A DNA stretch of 64,000 bases from the NCBI GenBank assembly GCA_030619985.1, contig JAUXAI010000001.1, forward strand, positions 9,272-73,271, written 5' to 3'. The notes under the pieces were generated by a model that was not told the DNA's origin, searched no databases, and saw nothing but the letters and a program-made list of their open reading frames with translations. Each line of letters begins with the position of its first letter. Within the stretch, counting starts at the first letter, position 1. The stretch is from a bacterium (GTDB lineage: Bacteria > UBP18 > UBA7526). Positions 52,347 through 59,546 of the stretch are shown piece after piece. Both the position numbers and the translations under genes were made by a program.

Positions 52347-52742
52347 ATGAAAACAGAAACAAAAATATTATATAAGGAGTTAGCTTACCAAATAGTAGGA
52401 GCTTTTTACGAAGTATATAATACTCTGGGGCCAGGTTTTAAAGAGTCCATTTACCATAACGCTTTAGCCATTGAATTTACTTTACGGAAAATATCCTTTG
52501 AAACTAATAAGAGACTCACCATCAAGTATAAAAAGCAAAAGGTTGGAATTTATGAACCAGACTTCGTTATAGATAATAAGATTCTTGTTGAAATCAAAGC
52601 TGTTCCCAGGATGCCCAGAGTTTACGAAAAGCAGTTATATTACTATCTGAAGGGTACAGAATATAAATTGGGTTACTTAGTAAATTTTGGAGCTGATAAA
52701 TTAGAAATCAAGCGTAGAATCTACGAAAGGATTCGCGTTTGA
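52347..52742 (+). CDS. GxxExxY family protein
   Basis: 131 residues. The naming motif is present as Gly30-Phe-Lys-Glu33-Ser-Ile-Tyr36 after NTLGPG, with the later VGIYEPDFVIDNKILVEIKA that has the Glu/Asp...Glu-x-Lys look of PDDEXK nucleases. These proteins occur in many copies in environmental genomes and have no proven function. ATG 52347 follows directly on the repeat array, with no clear ribosome site; the last codons (Ile-Arg-Val) are coded by an inverted repeat unit. It is unrelated to its neighbours and looks like a repeat-borne orphan gene. Confidence 0.82.
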   Translation: MKTETKILYKELAYQIVGAFYEVYNTLGPGFKESIYHNALAIEFTLRKISFETNKRLTIKYKKQKVGIYEPDFVIDNKILVEIKAVPRMPRVYEKQLYYYLKGTEYKLGYLVNFGADKLEIKRRIYERIRV

Positions 52743-52754
52743 AGGAGGTTTGAG

Positions 52755-53183
52755 ATGGCTTTTGTATTACTCTTTGCTTCTATATTTTTGGCAGTGGTGG
52801 GACAGTTATTGCTGAAGAAGGGGATGTGGACGGTGGGGATTGTCTATTTCCATTTCTCCCATCTCTGGTCTACCTTCCTTAAAGTCTTTTCTAACTGGTA
52901 TGTTATCTTTGGATTCGTCTTTTTTGTTTTAAGTGCCCTTCTGTGGTTGGCGGTCTTATCAAGATTGGATATTAGCAAGGCCTATCCCATGGTGGCCGCG
53001 GGCTATATTCTGGTTCTTTTAGCTTCCAGGTGGGGAATAATTGTGACTAGAGAACCAGTCTCTCCCATCAGATGGATAGGGGCCCTGGTGATTTGTTTCG
53101 GTGTTTACCTTATTTCGCGCACTGATTTCGCGCAGTTGATTAAGGACTTATCAACTTTAATCTTCTGGAGGAAGCATGGTTAA
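52755..53183 (+). CDS. Four-pass small transporter, EamA/SMR-like (ArnE/ArnF type)
   Basis: 142 residues with four membrane segments (LLFASIFLAVVGQLLLKKG; WYVIFGFVFFVLSALLWLAVL; YPMVAAGYILVLLAS; WIGALVICFGVYLIS). GQLLLKKG and SKAYPMVAAGY fit the half-size EamA/ArnE-F group, which move polyprenyl-linked sugars or small molecules. A strong AAGGAGG precedes the start and the end overlaps manC by 8 bp, so it may help flip a mannose-derived lipid carrier. Confidence 0.78.
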   Translation: MAFVLLFASIFLAVVGQLLLKKGMWTVGIVYFHFSHLWSTFLKVFSNWYVIFGFVFFVLSALLWLAVLSRLDISKAYPMVAAGYILVLLASRWGIIVTREPVSPIRWIGALVICFGVYLISRTDFAQLIKDLSTLIFWRKHG

Positions 53184-54255
53184 GGCGGTCATTATTGCTG
53201 GGGGGAGGGGAGAGAGGTTTTGGCCTAAGAGTAGGATTAGAACACCGAAGCAACTCCTTCCCATAGCCTCTAAAAAGAGTATGATCTATGAGACGGTGAA
53301 GAGGATAAGCCCTTTGGTGACATCAAAGGATATTCTGATTATTGCCAGAAGAGGTTTGGGGGCAAGAATCAAGAAAGATCTTCCTAAGATCCCCACTAAG
53401 AATATTATCTCCGAGCCCTTTGGGCGGGATACTGCAGCAGCAGTCGGCTTAGGAGCAATATTAGCGGAGAAGAAAGACCCAGATAGCGTTATGGTTGTCT
53501 TACCCGCAGATCATGTAATTGGTGAGCCGAAGAAGTTTCTAAAAACTTTAAGAGTGGCCATCAAGGCTGCCCGAGATACAGATAATTTAGTGACTATGGG
53601 AATCAAACCTAACAGGCCAGAGACGGGGTATGGGTATATAGAAATTGGTTCGCCAGTTCGCCAGTTCGCCAGTTCGCCAGTTTATGAGGTGAAGAGGTTT
53701 GCAGAAAAGCCGGATAGGAAAAAAGCATTAAAGTTTATGAAGAGCGGGAGGTATCTCTGGAATAGTGGAATGTTTATCTGGAGAACCTCTGTTATCCTGA
53801 AAGCGATGAGAAAACATATGCCCCAACTATATAGAGGCCTTTTGGAGATTCAGGAGGCCTTGGGTACTTCTCAAGAAAAGAAAGCGATTGAAAAGGTCTA
53901 CAAAAAGTTGGACAAAATATCCATAGATTATGGTATAATGGAGAAGGCAAAAAATACATTGGTGGTGAAGGCAGATTATCTCTGGGATGATGTGGGGAAC
54001 TGGCAGGCCCTGGAAAGAATCTCAGTTAAAGATAAAGAGAGGAATATTACCAAGGGAGAAGTCTCTTCTTTAGATACGAGAGATTCCATTATTCTCTGTG
54101 ACAAAGGAATGGTAGGAACAATCGGTATAAAAGATTTAATCATCATCTCAACAGAAGATGCTACTTTAATCTGCCCTAAAGATAGGGCCCAGGAAGTAAA
54201 GGAACTGGTCCACAAGCTTGGTAAGAATAAGAAATTAAAGAAATACATTAAGTAA
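53176..54255 (+). CDS. manC: Mannose-1-phosphate guanylyltransferase
   Basis: 359 residues; single-domain GDP-mannose pyrophosphorylase (no isomerase half). IIAGGRGERFWPKSR nucleotide motif, TPKQLLPI, EPFGRDTAAA, VLPADHVI, ETGYGYIE, VKRFAEKPD, YLWNSGMF, DDVGNW. It supplies GDP-mannose for the mannosyl- or glucosylglycerate and glycan steps nearby. After GYGYIEIG an 11-residue insert is coded by four GTTCGCCA octamers (53648-53679), in frame as sequenced. Followed by a terminator-like hairpin and the mutase gene that makes its substrate. Confidence 0.93.
   Translation: MVKAVIIAGGRGERFWPKSRIRTPKQLLPIASKKSMIYETVKRISPLVTSKDILIIARRGLGARIKKDLPKIPTKNIISEPFGRDTAAAVGLGAILAEKKDPDSVMVVLPADHVIGEPKKFLKTLRVAIKAARDTDNLVTMGIKPNRPETGYGYIEIGSPVRQFASSPVYEVKRFAEKPDRKKALKFMKSGRYLWNSGMFIWRTSVILKAMRKHMPQLYRGLLEIQEALGTSQEKKAIEKVYKKLDKISIDYGIMEKAKNTLVVKADYLWDDVGNWQALERISVKDKERNITKGEVSSLDTRDSIILCDKGMVGTIGIKDLIIISTEDATLICPKDRAQEVKELVHKLGKNKKLKKYIK
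53648..53679 (+). repeat. GTTCGCCA x4 octamer repeat inside manC
   Basis: Four exact consecutive 8-bp units (32 bp). Loss or gain of one unit would frameshift manC in the middle of the catalytic domain. Confidence 0.9.
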
Positions 54256-54256
54256 G

Positions 54257-54308
54257 GTTCACGGTTAACGGTTTACGGTTAACCGTAAAAAAACGGTAAA
54301 CGGTAAAC
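54257..54308. terminator. Inverted GGTTTACGG array after manC
   Basis: GTTTACGGTTAACCGT (54271-54286), short A-rich loop, ACGGTAAACGGTAAAC (54293-54308): nearly complementary 16-bp arms. It starts within a few bases of the manC stop codon. Terminator or RNA-stabilising role possible. GAGCGAAGCGAGGAG follows before the next start. Confidence 0.6.
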
Positions 54309-54368
54309 AGCGACAAACAAGGTGAGGAGCGGGTAAACTGTAAACTATCCGAGCGAAGCGAGGAGAGA

Positions 54369-55781
54369 ATGGAGAGAATAAAGTTTGGTACTGATGGCTG
54401 GAGAGGAGTGATCTCAAAGGATTTTACCTTTGAGAATGTCAAGATCGTCTCCCAGGCCATGGCCGATTATCTAAAGAAAGAAAAGATTGGGGAGAGGGAG
54501 ATCATCATAGGATATGATGCTCGTTTTCTCTCTAAGGAGTATGCCCAGCTTGTGGCCTCTGTCTTAGCCGGGAATGGAATAAGGGCTATCTTGAGCGACA
54601 GAATCCAGCCCGTTCCTTGTGTCTGTTTCGCCATAAAGGATAGGGAGGCTGCTGGGGGGATAATGATTACTGCCAGCCATAACCCCTTTCAATATAATGG
54701 AATAAAGTTCAAAGGAGAGTATGCGGGAAGCGCAGATGATACAACAACTAAGAAGATCGAGAATTTCTTGTATAAGAATAAACCGAAAGAAATAGATTTT
54801 GAGGCGGAAGAAAAGAAAGAACTCATCCGGACAATAGATCTTACTCCGCCCTATCTCCAGTTTCTAAAATCCTTCGTCAATTTGGAATTAATAAAAGAAG
54901 CGTCGCTTAAAATAATTGTTGATTCCATGTATGGTGCAGGAAAGGATTATACTGCCCAGGTCTTAAAAGAAGGGAAGTGTCAGGTCATCACTATTCGGGG
55001 CGAGGAGAACCCCTCTTTCAGGGGAGTGAACCCCGAGCCCATTGCTCAGAACTTAGGCGCCTTAATAGATAAGATAAAGGAAGAGAAGGCAGATTTAGGA
55101 CTGGCCACAGATGGGGATGGGGATCGGTTAGGAGTCATGGATAGTGAAGGCAACTTTGTCAATCCCCATCAGGTTCTTTCATTACTTACCCTTCATTTGA
55201 TTGAGAGCAGGGGATGGTCGGGAGGAATAGTGAAGACCATATCTACCACCTCCTTGTTGAATAAAATAGCAGAAAAGTATAAGAGAAAAATCTATAAGAC
55301 CCCGGTAGGCTTTAAGTATATCTGTGAGTTGATGCTAAAGAAGGATATCCTGATTGGAGGAGAAGAATCAGGAGGGATCGGAGTCAAGAATCATGTTCCG
55401 GATAGGGATGGTCTATTATCTGGTCTACTTCTTCTTGAGATGTTAGCCTTGAAGAAGAAACCCTTATCCCAGATTCAGGAGGAGATGAGAAAAGAGTTTG
55501 GCACCTATCTTTATCAAAGGATTGATAGTGAGTACCCTCTGGACAAAAGAGACATCTTGATTTCTACCTTAAAGAAAAATCCACCAAAAGAATTGGCGGA
55601 TATTGAGGTAAGAAAAATAGATGCTTCAGATGGAATAAAGTTTATTCTGGAGGATAATAGCTGGCTCTTGTTTCGCACCTCGGGGACAGAACCCATCATT
55701 AGAATCTATGCTGAATCAGACGAAGAAGGAAAGTTAGAAAAGATTATGGAAGCAGGAAAGGAGTTGGCCTTCTCTATCTAA
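54369..55781 (+). CDS. manB: Phosphomannomutase/phosphoglucomutase
   Basis: 470-residue alpha-D-phosphohexomutase. IKFGTDGWRG start, catalytic Ser in TASHNPFQYNG, metal loop ATDGDGDR, sugar-binding GGEESGG, and phosphate-binding RTSGTEP near the end; all four domains intact. It interconverts hexose 6- and 1-phosphates; being next to manC it probably makes mannose-1-phosphate, glucose use also possible. GAGGAGAG precedes ATG 54369. Confidence 0.9.
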   Translation: MERIKFGTDGWRGVISKDFTFENVKIVSQAMADYLKKEKIGEREIIIGYDARFLSKEYAQLVASVLAGNGIRAILSDRIQPVPCVCFAIKDREAAGGIMITASHNPFQYNGIKFKGEYAGSADDTTTKKIENFLYKNKPKEIDFEAEEKKELIRTIDLTPPYLQFLKSFVNLELIKEASLKIIVDSMYGAGKDYTAQVLKEGKCQVITIRGEENPSFRGVNPEPIAQNLGALIDKIKEEKADLGLATDGDGDRLGVMDSEGNFVNPHQVLSLLTLHLIESRGWSGGIVKTISTTSLLNKIAEKYKRKIYKTPVGFKYICELMLKKDILIGGEESGGIGVKNHVPDRDGLLSGLLLLEMLALKKKPLSQIQEEMRKEFGTYLYQRIDSEYPLDKRDILISTLKKNPPKELADIEVRKIDASDGIKFILEDNSWLLFRTSGTEPIIRIYAESDEEGKLEKIMEAGKELAFSI

Positions 55782-55783
55782 AG

Positions 55784-55918
55784 TTAACAAGGATACAAGT
55801 TAACAAGAAACTTATCAACTTATTTCTGAGTGGTAACGAAGAAACAAGGTTCTGCGAAGCAGGTTCTTATTAACTTGTCAACTTGTCAACTAATCAACTT
55901 GTCAACTTTTTAACTCAC
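55784..55918. repeat. Inverted AACTTGT array holding a 38-bp palindrome
   Basis: Left arm of GTTAACAAGGATACAAG words starts straight after the mutase stop; right arm of AACTTGTCAACT words ends near 55915. Between them (55834-55871) is a palindromic segment TTCTGCGAAGCAGGTTCTTA-like whose minus strand matches the first 40 bp of the insertion in the HEPN gene (974-1010). The arms match those at 2296 and 59064. Confidence 0.8.
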
Positions 55919-55936
55919 TGAGTAAGGAGAATTCGC

Positions 55937-57178
55937 ATGAGATACAAAGTGGCTCTACGCAATGAGACCAGGCACAGGCTGCGTACCAAGATAAAGAGGG
56001 CAGACATCGTGGTTGGTATTCCCTGTTACTATGATGAGGATACCATCGGCTATGTCATCCAGCAGGCAGCAGAAGGATTGGCCAAGTATTTCCCTAAGTA
56101 TAAGAAGGTCATCCTGGTCTCTGACGGTGGCTCCTTAGACGATACCAGGGAGATCATCATCGCTGCCCCAGTTCCCAAGGTAGTGGATAAGATGTTCTTC
56201 ATCTATAGGGGCCTTCCAGGAAAGGGGACCGCCTTCAGATCTGTCTTCGAAGCAAGCAAGATATTAGGAGCAAAGGTCGTTCTAACCCTGGATTCTGATT
56301 TAAGAAGCATTACTCCCCTCTGGATAAAGCTCATGGCCCATCCCGTCTTAAGCGGGAAGTATGATTATGTTACTCCTTACTATCTTCGCCATAAATACGA
56401 CGGAACGATATCGAATAACATCACCTATCCCTTAATCAGGGCCTTATATGGCCTAAGGATCAGACAGCCCATGGGAGGAGACTTCGCTCTCTCTGGAGAC
56501 TTAGCCAAGGCCTACCTCATAGAGGATGTCTGGATGGGGGTTGTGGCTCGCTTCGGTATTGATAGCTGGATGACTACTGAAGCCATAAATAAGGGATATA
56601 GGATATGTCAAGTAGCCCTGGGAACAAAGATTCACAATCCCAAGGAGCCTTCCCTGAAATTAGGTTCTATGTTTCGAGAAGTGGTGGGAACCTTATTCAG
56701 CCTAATGGAGAAGTATGAATATAATTGGATGCAGGTAAAGGGTTCCCAACCAGTAAAAACCTATGACCATCGCCAGATTGTGGAACCCGAAGCACTCTTA
56801 GTAGATGTAGAAGGGATGATCGGCCAGCTTGCCCATCACTACTCCGACTGTCATGACATCTGGAGGGAGATCATGCCTGAGGATAACTTTCGGGCGGTAA
56901 GGGAACTGGCCCATACCAAAGAGATAAGAAACTTTAAGTTCCCTCTCGACCTCTGGGCAAGGATTGTCTATGACTTTGCCGTTGCCTATCATCAGAAGGA
57001 AATCTCCCCAGATGATGTTTTGGACCTTTTTGCCCCCCTCTACTTTGCCAAGACCGGCTCCTTTGCTCAGGAGACCTTGAGGATGAGCAGTAAGGAGGCG
57101 GAGAGGGTAGTTGAGGCCCAAGCCAAGGCCTTTGAGAAAGAAAAACCCTATTTGATCGAGAGGTGGGAAGAGGTATGA
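55937..57178 (+). CDS. GT-A glycosyltransferase, mannosylglycerate-synthase-like
   Basis: 413 residues. VVGIPCYYDEDTIGYVIQQA, VSDGGSLDDT, GLPGKGTAFRSVFEA, LTLDSDLRSI (metal site DSD), RQPMGGDFALSG and ARFGIDSWMTTEAI, the last two recalling GT78 mannosylglycerate synthase. The C-terminal 130 residues are helical and soluble. It overlaps the GpgS-like gene by ATGA, so both probably act on a glycerate glycoside, this one perhaps adding a second sugar. AAGGAG upstream. Substrate is inference. Confidence 0.7.
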   Translation: MRYKVALRNETRHRLRTKIKRADIVVGIPCYYDEDTIGYVIQQAAEGLAKYFPKYKKVILVSDGGSLDDTREIIIAAPVPKVVDKMFFIYRGLPGKGTAFRSVFEASKILGAKVVLTLDSDLRSITPLWIKLMAHPVLSGKYDYVTPYYLRHKYDGTISNNITYPLIRALYGLRIRQPMGGDFALSGDLAKAYLIEDVWMGVVARFGIDSWMTTEAINKGYRICQVALGTKIHNPKEPSLKLGSMFREVVGTLFSLMEKYEYNWMQVKGSQPVKTYDHRQIVEPEALLVDVEGMIGQLAHHYSDCHDIWREIMPEDNFRAVRELAHTKEIRNFKFPLDLWARIVYDFAVAYHQKEISPDDVLDLFAPLYFAKTGSFAQETLRMSSKEAERVVEAQAKAFEKEKPYLIERWEEV

Positions 57179-58167
57179 GCAAGGTAGAAAAGTGGTTTAA
57201 GAACCGCACCTTCCATCACTCCCAGTTCTCTGACATCAAGGAACTGGTGAGATTAAAGAGGAAGAAAAACCTAACCATAAGCGTAGGCCTTCCCACCCTG
57301 AATGAGGCAGAGACCATTGCTACGGAGCTTATCGTGATCAAGAGTGAGCTCATGGATAAGCATCACTTAATAGATGAGTTAGCCATCATAGACTCTGGCT
57401 CAACAGATAAGACCAGAGAGATTGCAGCAAAGTATGGGGCAGATGTCTATTTGACAGACGATTATTTAAAAGAGGAAGGAATCTATTCTGGCAAAGGAGA
57501 GAACCTTTGGAAGAGTCTCTATCTCCTAAAAGGAGATATCATCCTATGGCTCGATGCCGACATTAAGAACATCCATCCCAAGTTTGTCTATGGGTTACTG
57601 GGTCCCCTTCTAACCAATAGTCGAATAGGTTATGTCAAGGCCTTCTATGAGAGACCAATAAAGTTAGAGACAGAGAAGACCCTGAGGGCTTCTGGAGGAG
57701 GGAGGGTGACAGCACTTATGCTTCGTCCTATCTTCAATCTTTTCTTTCCTGAACTTTCGGGACTTATTCAACCCTTAAGTGGAGAGTATGCCGGAAGAAG
57801 GGAAATACTAGAGAAAGTTCCCTTCTTTATCGGCTATGGGGTAGAGACAGGACTGTTAATCGACATCTATAAGAAGTTTGGTTTAAACTCCATTGCCCAG
57901 GTCGACCTGGATCAACGCATCCACCGGAATCATACCCTTCCCACATTATCTAAGATGGCCTTCACTATCCTGCAGGTGGCTCTAAACCGTGCTGGGGATC
58001 TGTGGAAACTGAAGATGTTAGAAGAATTAAATCCCAGCATGAGGCTCATTAAAAGGAAGGGGAATAGGTATTCCTTTGAGATCTTTGAGAGGAAGGTCGT
58101 GGAGCGCCCCCCCATGATTACTGTGAAAGCCTATCGGGAGAAAAGGAAGAAGCAAAAGAGATCCTAA
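57175..58167 (+). CDS. gpgS: Glucosyl-3-phosphoglycerate synthase (GT81)
   Basis: 330 residues from ATG 57175. LTISVGLPTLNEAETIATEL, DSGSTDKT, LWLDADIKNIHPKFVYGLLGPLL (metal site DAD), VKAFYERP, GGGRVTALMLRPIFNLFFPELSGLIQPLSGEYAGRRE (broken here into its recognisable parts: GGGRVT, NLFFPE, QPLSGEYAGRR) and GYGVETGLLIDI. These are the GpgS signatures. It makes glucosyl-3-phosphoglycerate from a nucleotide-glucose and 3-phosphoglycerate, precursor of the compatible solute glucosylglycerate. Its stop is followed by the CCCCGCACC terminator. Confidence 0.88.
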   Translation: MSKVEKWFKNRTFHHSQFSDIKELVRLKRKKNLTISVGLPTLNEAETIATELIVIKSELMDKHHLIDELAIIDSGSTDKTREIAAKYGADVYLTDDYLKEEGIYSGKGENLWKSLYLLKGDIILWLDADIKNIHPKFVYGLLGPLLTNSRIGYVKAFYERPIKLETEKTLRASGGGRVTALMLRPIFNLFFPELSGLIQPLSGEYAGRREILEKVPFFIGYGVETGLLIDIYKKFGLNSIAQVDLDQRIHRNHTLPTLSKMAFTILQVALNRAGDLWKLKMLEELNPSMRLIKRKGNRYSFEIFERKVVERPPMITVKAYREKRKKQKRS

Positions 58168-58177
58168 TAAAAAAGAA

Positions 58178-58240
58178 CCCCGCACCTTTTATCTATTCAA
58201 AGTAGCAACCTAAAGAAATGAATATTAAAAAGGTGCGGGG
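58178..58240. terminator. CCCCGCACCTTTT / AAAAGGTGCGGGG bidirectional terminator, second copy
   Basis: 13-bp perfect stem (58178-58190 with 58228-58240), 37-nt loop, A run before and CTTTTCT after, so it can serve the + strand gpgS and the convergent - strand small gene. Stem and part of the loop match 5695-5743. Confidence 0.8.
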
Positions 58241-58262
58241 CTTTTCTCTATCTAAATTCTGA

Positions 58263-58373
58263 TTATCTTCTTTTCTTCTTTCCCTTCCTTGCCTTTTTCT
58301 TCTTTCTCCTTACAACCTTCTTTCTTTTCACAACCTTCTTTTTCCTCTTCGCCTTCTTCTTTCTTTTCGCCAC
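58263..58373 (-). CDS. Tiny Lys/Arg-rich basic protein (histone H1-like)
   Basis: 36 residues, 27 of them Lys or Arg, from GTG at 58373 to TAA at 58265-58263: opens Met-Ala-Lys-Arg-Lys-Lys-Lys-Ala and has two Val-Val pairs (14-15, 20-21). AGGAGGG lies 5 bp upstream and a near-consensus promoter before that, which argues it is a real gene and not low-complexity sequence. Such proteins usually bind nucleic acid (H1/Hc1-like, or a ribosome-associated tail). It is the only gene called on this strand. Its transcript would end at the shared terminator. Confidence 0.75.
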   Translation of the reverse strand: MAKRKKKAKRKKKVVKRKKVVRRKKKKARKGKKKRR

Positions 58374-58403
58374 TTTTTCCCTCCTCTCCTTAAATTTAGT
58401 TTA

Positions 58404-58433
58404 ATAATATCACACTAAATCTCCATTTGTCAA
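58404..58433 (-). promoter_or_regulatory. Strong sigma70 promoter for the basic protein gene
   Basis: On the - strand: TTGACA (58433-58428), 18-bp spacer, TATTAT (58409-58404). The ribosome site AGGAGGG follows at 58385-58379. Confidence 0.75.
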
Positions 58434-58490
58434 GCCTTTTTTTGATTTTTATTGAATTTATTGATAGAATGGAAAAGGAAAGAGAATGAG

Positions 58491-59066
58491 ATGACCAAGA
58501 TCATCCTGGTGCGCCATGGGGAGACGGCCTGGACTCCAGTAAATAGGATTCAAGGTTGGCTGGATATAGAGTTAAATGAGCGAGGGCTAAGACAGGCAAA
58601 AAGAATTGCAAGAGAATTAAAGAGAAAGAAGATAGACGCCATCTATTCTAGTGAACTCTCTCGGGCTTATGAGACAGCAAAGATTATTGCCAAACCACAT
58701 AAATTAAGAGTAAAGAAGGATATTAATCTCAATGAGCTTAACCAGGGAAAGTGGCAAGGGCTTCTGGTAAAAGAGGCCAGAAGAAAGTATAAGGAACTTT
58801 ACCGAAGATGGGAAGAAGAACCCTTAAGCGTCAGGCCTCCTGGAGGGGAGAGCATCCTGGACCTTTACGAAAGGGCAATCCATATTTTAAGAGAGATTAC
58901 CAAGAAATATCCCAAAGGGAAGGTAGTCATCGTGGGACATAAGGTGATAAATACGGTATTAAAATGCTATTTGTTGGGAATAAATCTCTCTAATGTCTGG
59001 AAACTACTGCCTAAGGAAGCAAGCTGGGAGGAAATCAAAATTCCCCAATCAAGAGTCAGAAAATGA
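58491..59066 (+). CDS. Histidine phosphatase family protein, possible glucosyl-3-phosphoglycerate phosphatase
   Basis: 191 residues from ATG 58491, AAGGA upstream; a longer TTG frame from 58452 is less likely. LVRHGETAW with the catalytic His, SELSRAYETA, GESILDLYERA and VGHKVINT with the second His: complete phosphoglycerate-mutase-like phosphatase. Mycobacterial GpgP belongs to this superfamily, and the gene follows gpgS, so dephosphorylation of glucosyl-3-phosphoglycerate is a reasonable guess; alpha-ribazole phosphatase and other roles are alternatives. Confidence 0.8.
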   Translation: MTKIILVRHGETAWTPVNRIQGWLDIELNERGLRQAKRIARELKRKKIDAIYSSELSRAYETAKIIAKPHKLRVKKDINLNELNQGKWQGLLVKEARRKYKELYRRWEEEPLSVRPPGGESILDLYERAIHILREITKKYPKGKVVIVGHKVINTVLKCYLLGINLSNVWKLLPKEASWEEIKIPQSRVRK

Positions 59067-59108
59067 GTTAACAAGTATACAAGTTAACAAGGATACAAGT
59101 TGACAAGG
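59064..59108. repeat. Left repeat arm (GTTAACAAG / GATACAAG) before a four-helix-bundle gene
   Basis: Overlaps the phosphatase stop codon and consists of GTTAACAAGTATACAA, GTTAACAAGGATACAA and GTTGACAAGG. Its inverted partner is at 59492-59530. Confidence 0.85.
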
Positions 59109-59118
59109 AAGGTGGAAG

Positions 59119-59493
59119 ATGGAAAGAGGTTTTGAAGGTTTAAAGGTTTGGCAATTGGGAAGGAAATTCCGCAAAAAGATTTATGAGATAAGTAGAAAGT
59201 TCCCAAAGGAAGAGATATATTGCCTAGTTCAGCAAATTCGTAAAGCAGCAATATCCATAACTGCCAATATCACAGAAGGTCATGGTAGGTATCATTATCA
59301 GGAAAATATTCAGTTTTGTCGGGTTTCAAGAGGCTCGATAAATGAAGTCTTAGATCATCTATATACTGCTATAGACGAAAAATATATTGTTGAAAAAGAG
59401 TTCCAGCAATTATACTCTCAGGGCAGAGAAGTAGAAAAAGTGCTCAACGGTTACATCGGTTACCTTCACAAAAGACTCAGCGAGAAAAGTTAA
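59119..59493 (+). CDS. Four-helix-bundle protein (S23 / rRNA intervening-sequence type)
   Basis: 124 residues, all-helical. Typical pattern: FEGLKVWQLGRKFRKKIYEIS, then FPKEEIYCLVQQIRKAAISITANITEGHGR and the C-terminal helix with EVEKVLNGYIGYLHKRL. The family was first found inside 23S rRNA intervening sequences; an Avd-like relative binds RNA in retroelements. Here no rRNA or reverse transcriptase lies nearby; the gene is bounded by inverted repeat arms that are also found elsewhere without it. GGAAGGTGGAAG precedes the start. Function unknown. Confidence 0.87.
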   Translation: MERGFEGLKVWQLGRKFRKKIYEISRKFPKEEIYCLVQQIRKAAISITANITEGHGRYHYQENIQFCRVSRGSINEVLDHLYTAIDEKYIVEKEFQQLYSQGREVEKVLNGYIGYLHKRLSEKS

Positions 59494-59530
59494 ACTTGTC
59501 AACTAATCAACTTGTTAACTTATCAACTAT
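59492..59530. repeat. Right repeat arm (AACTTGTCAACT) after the four-helix-bundle gene
   Basis: Begins on the stop codon of the gene; AACTTGTCAACTAATCAACTT words, inverted relative to 59064-59108 and the same as the right arms at 2341 and 55870. Confidence 0.85.
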
Positions 59531-59546
59531 CTGAAAGGAGTTTATC

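Noticed and set aside
59064-59530. Integron gene cassette with attC sites
   Set aside because: The GTTAAC words do not fit GTTRRRY/RYYYAAC core sites, and there is no integron integrase.
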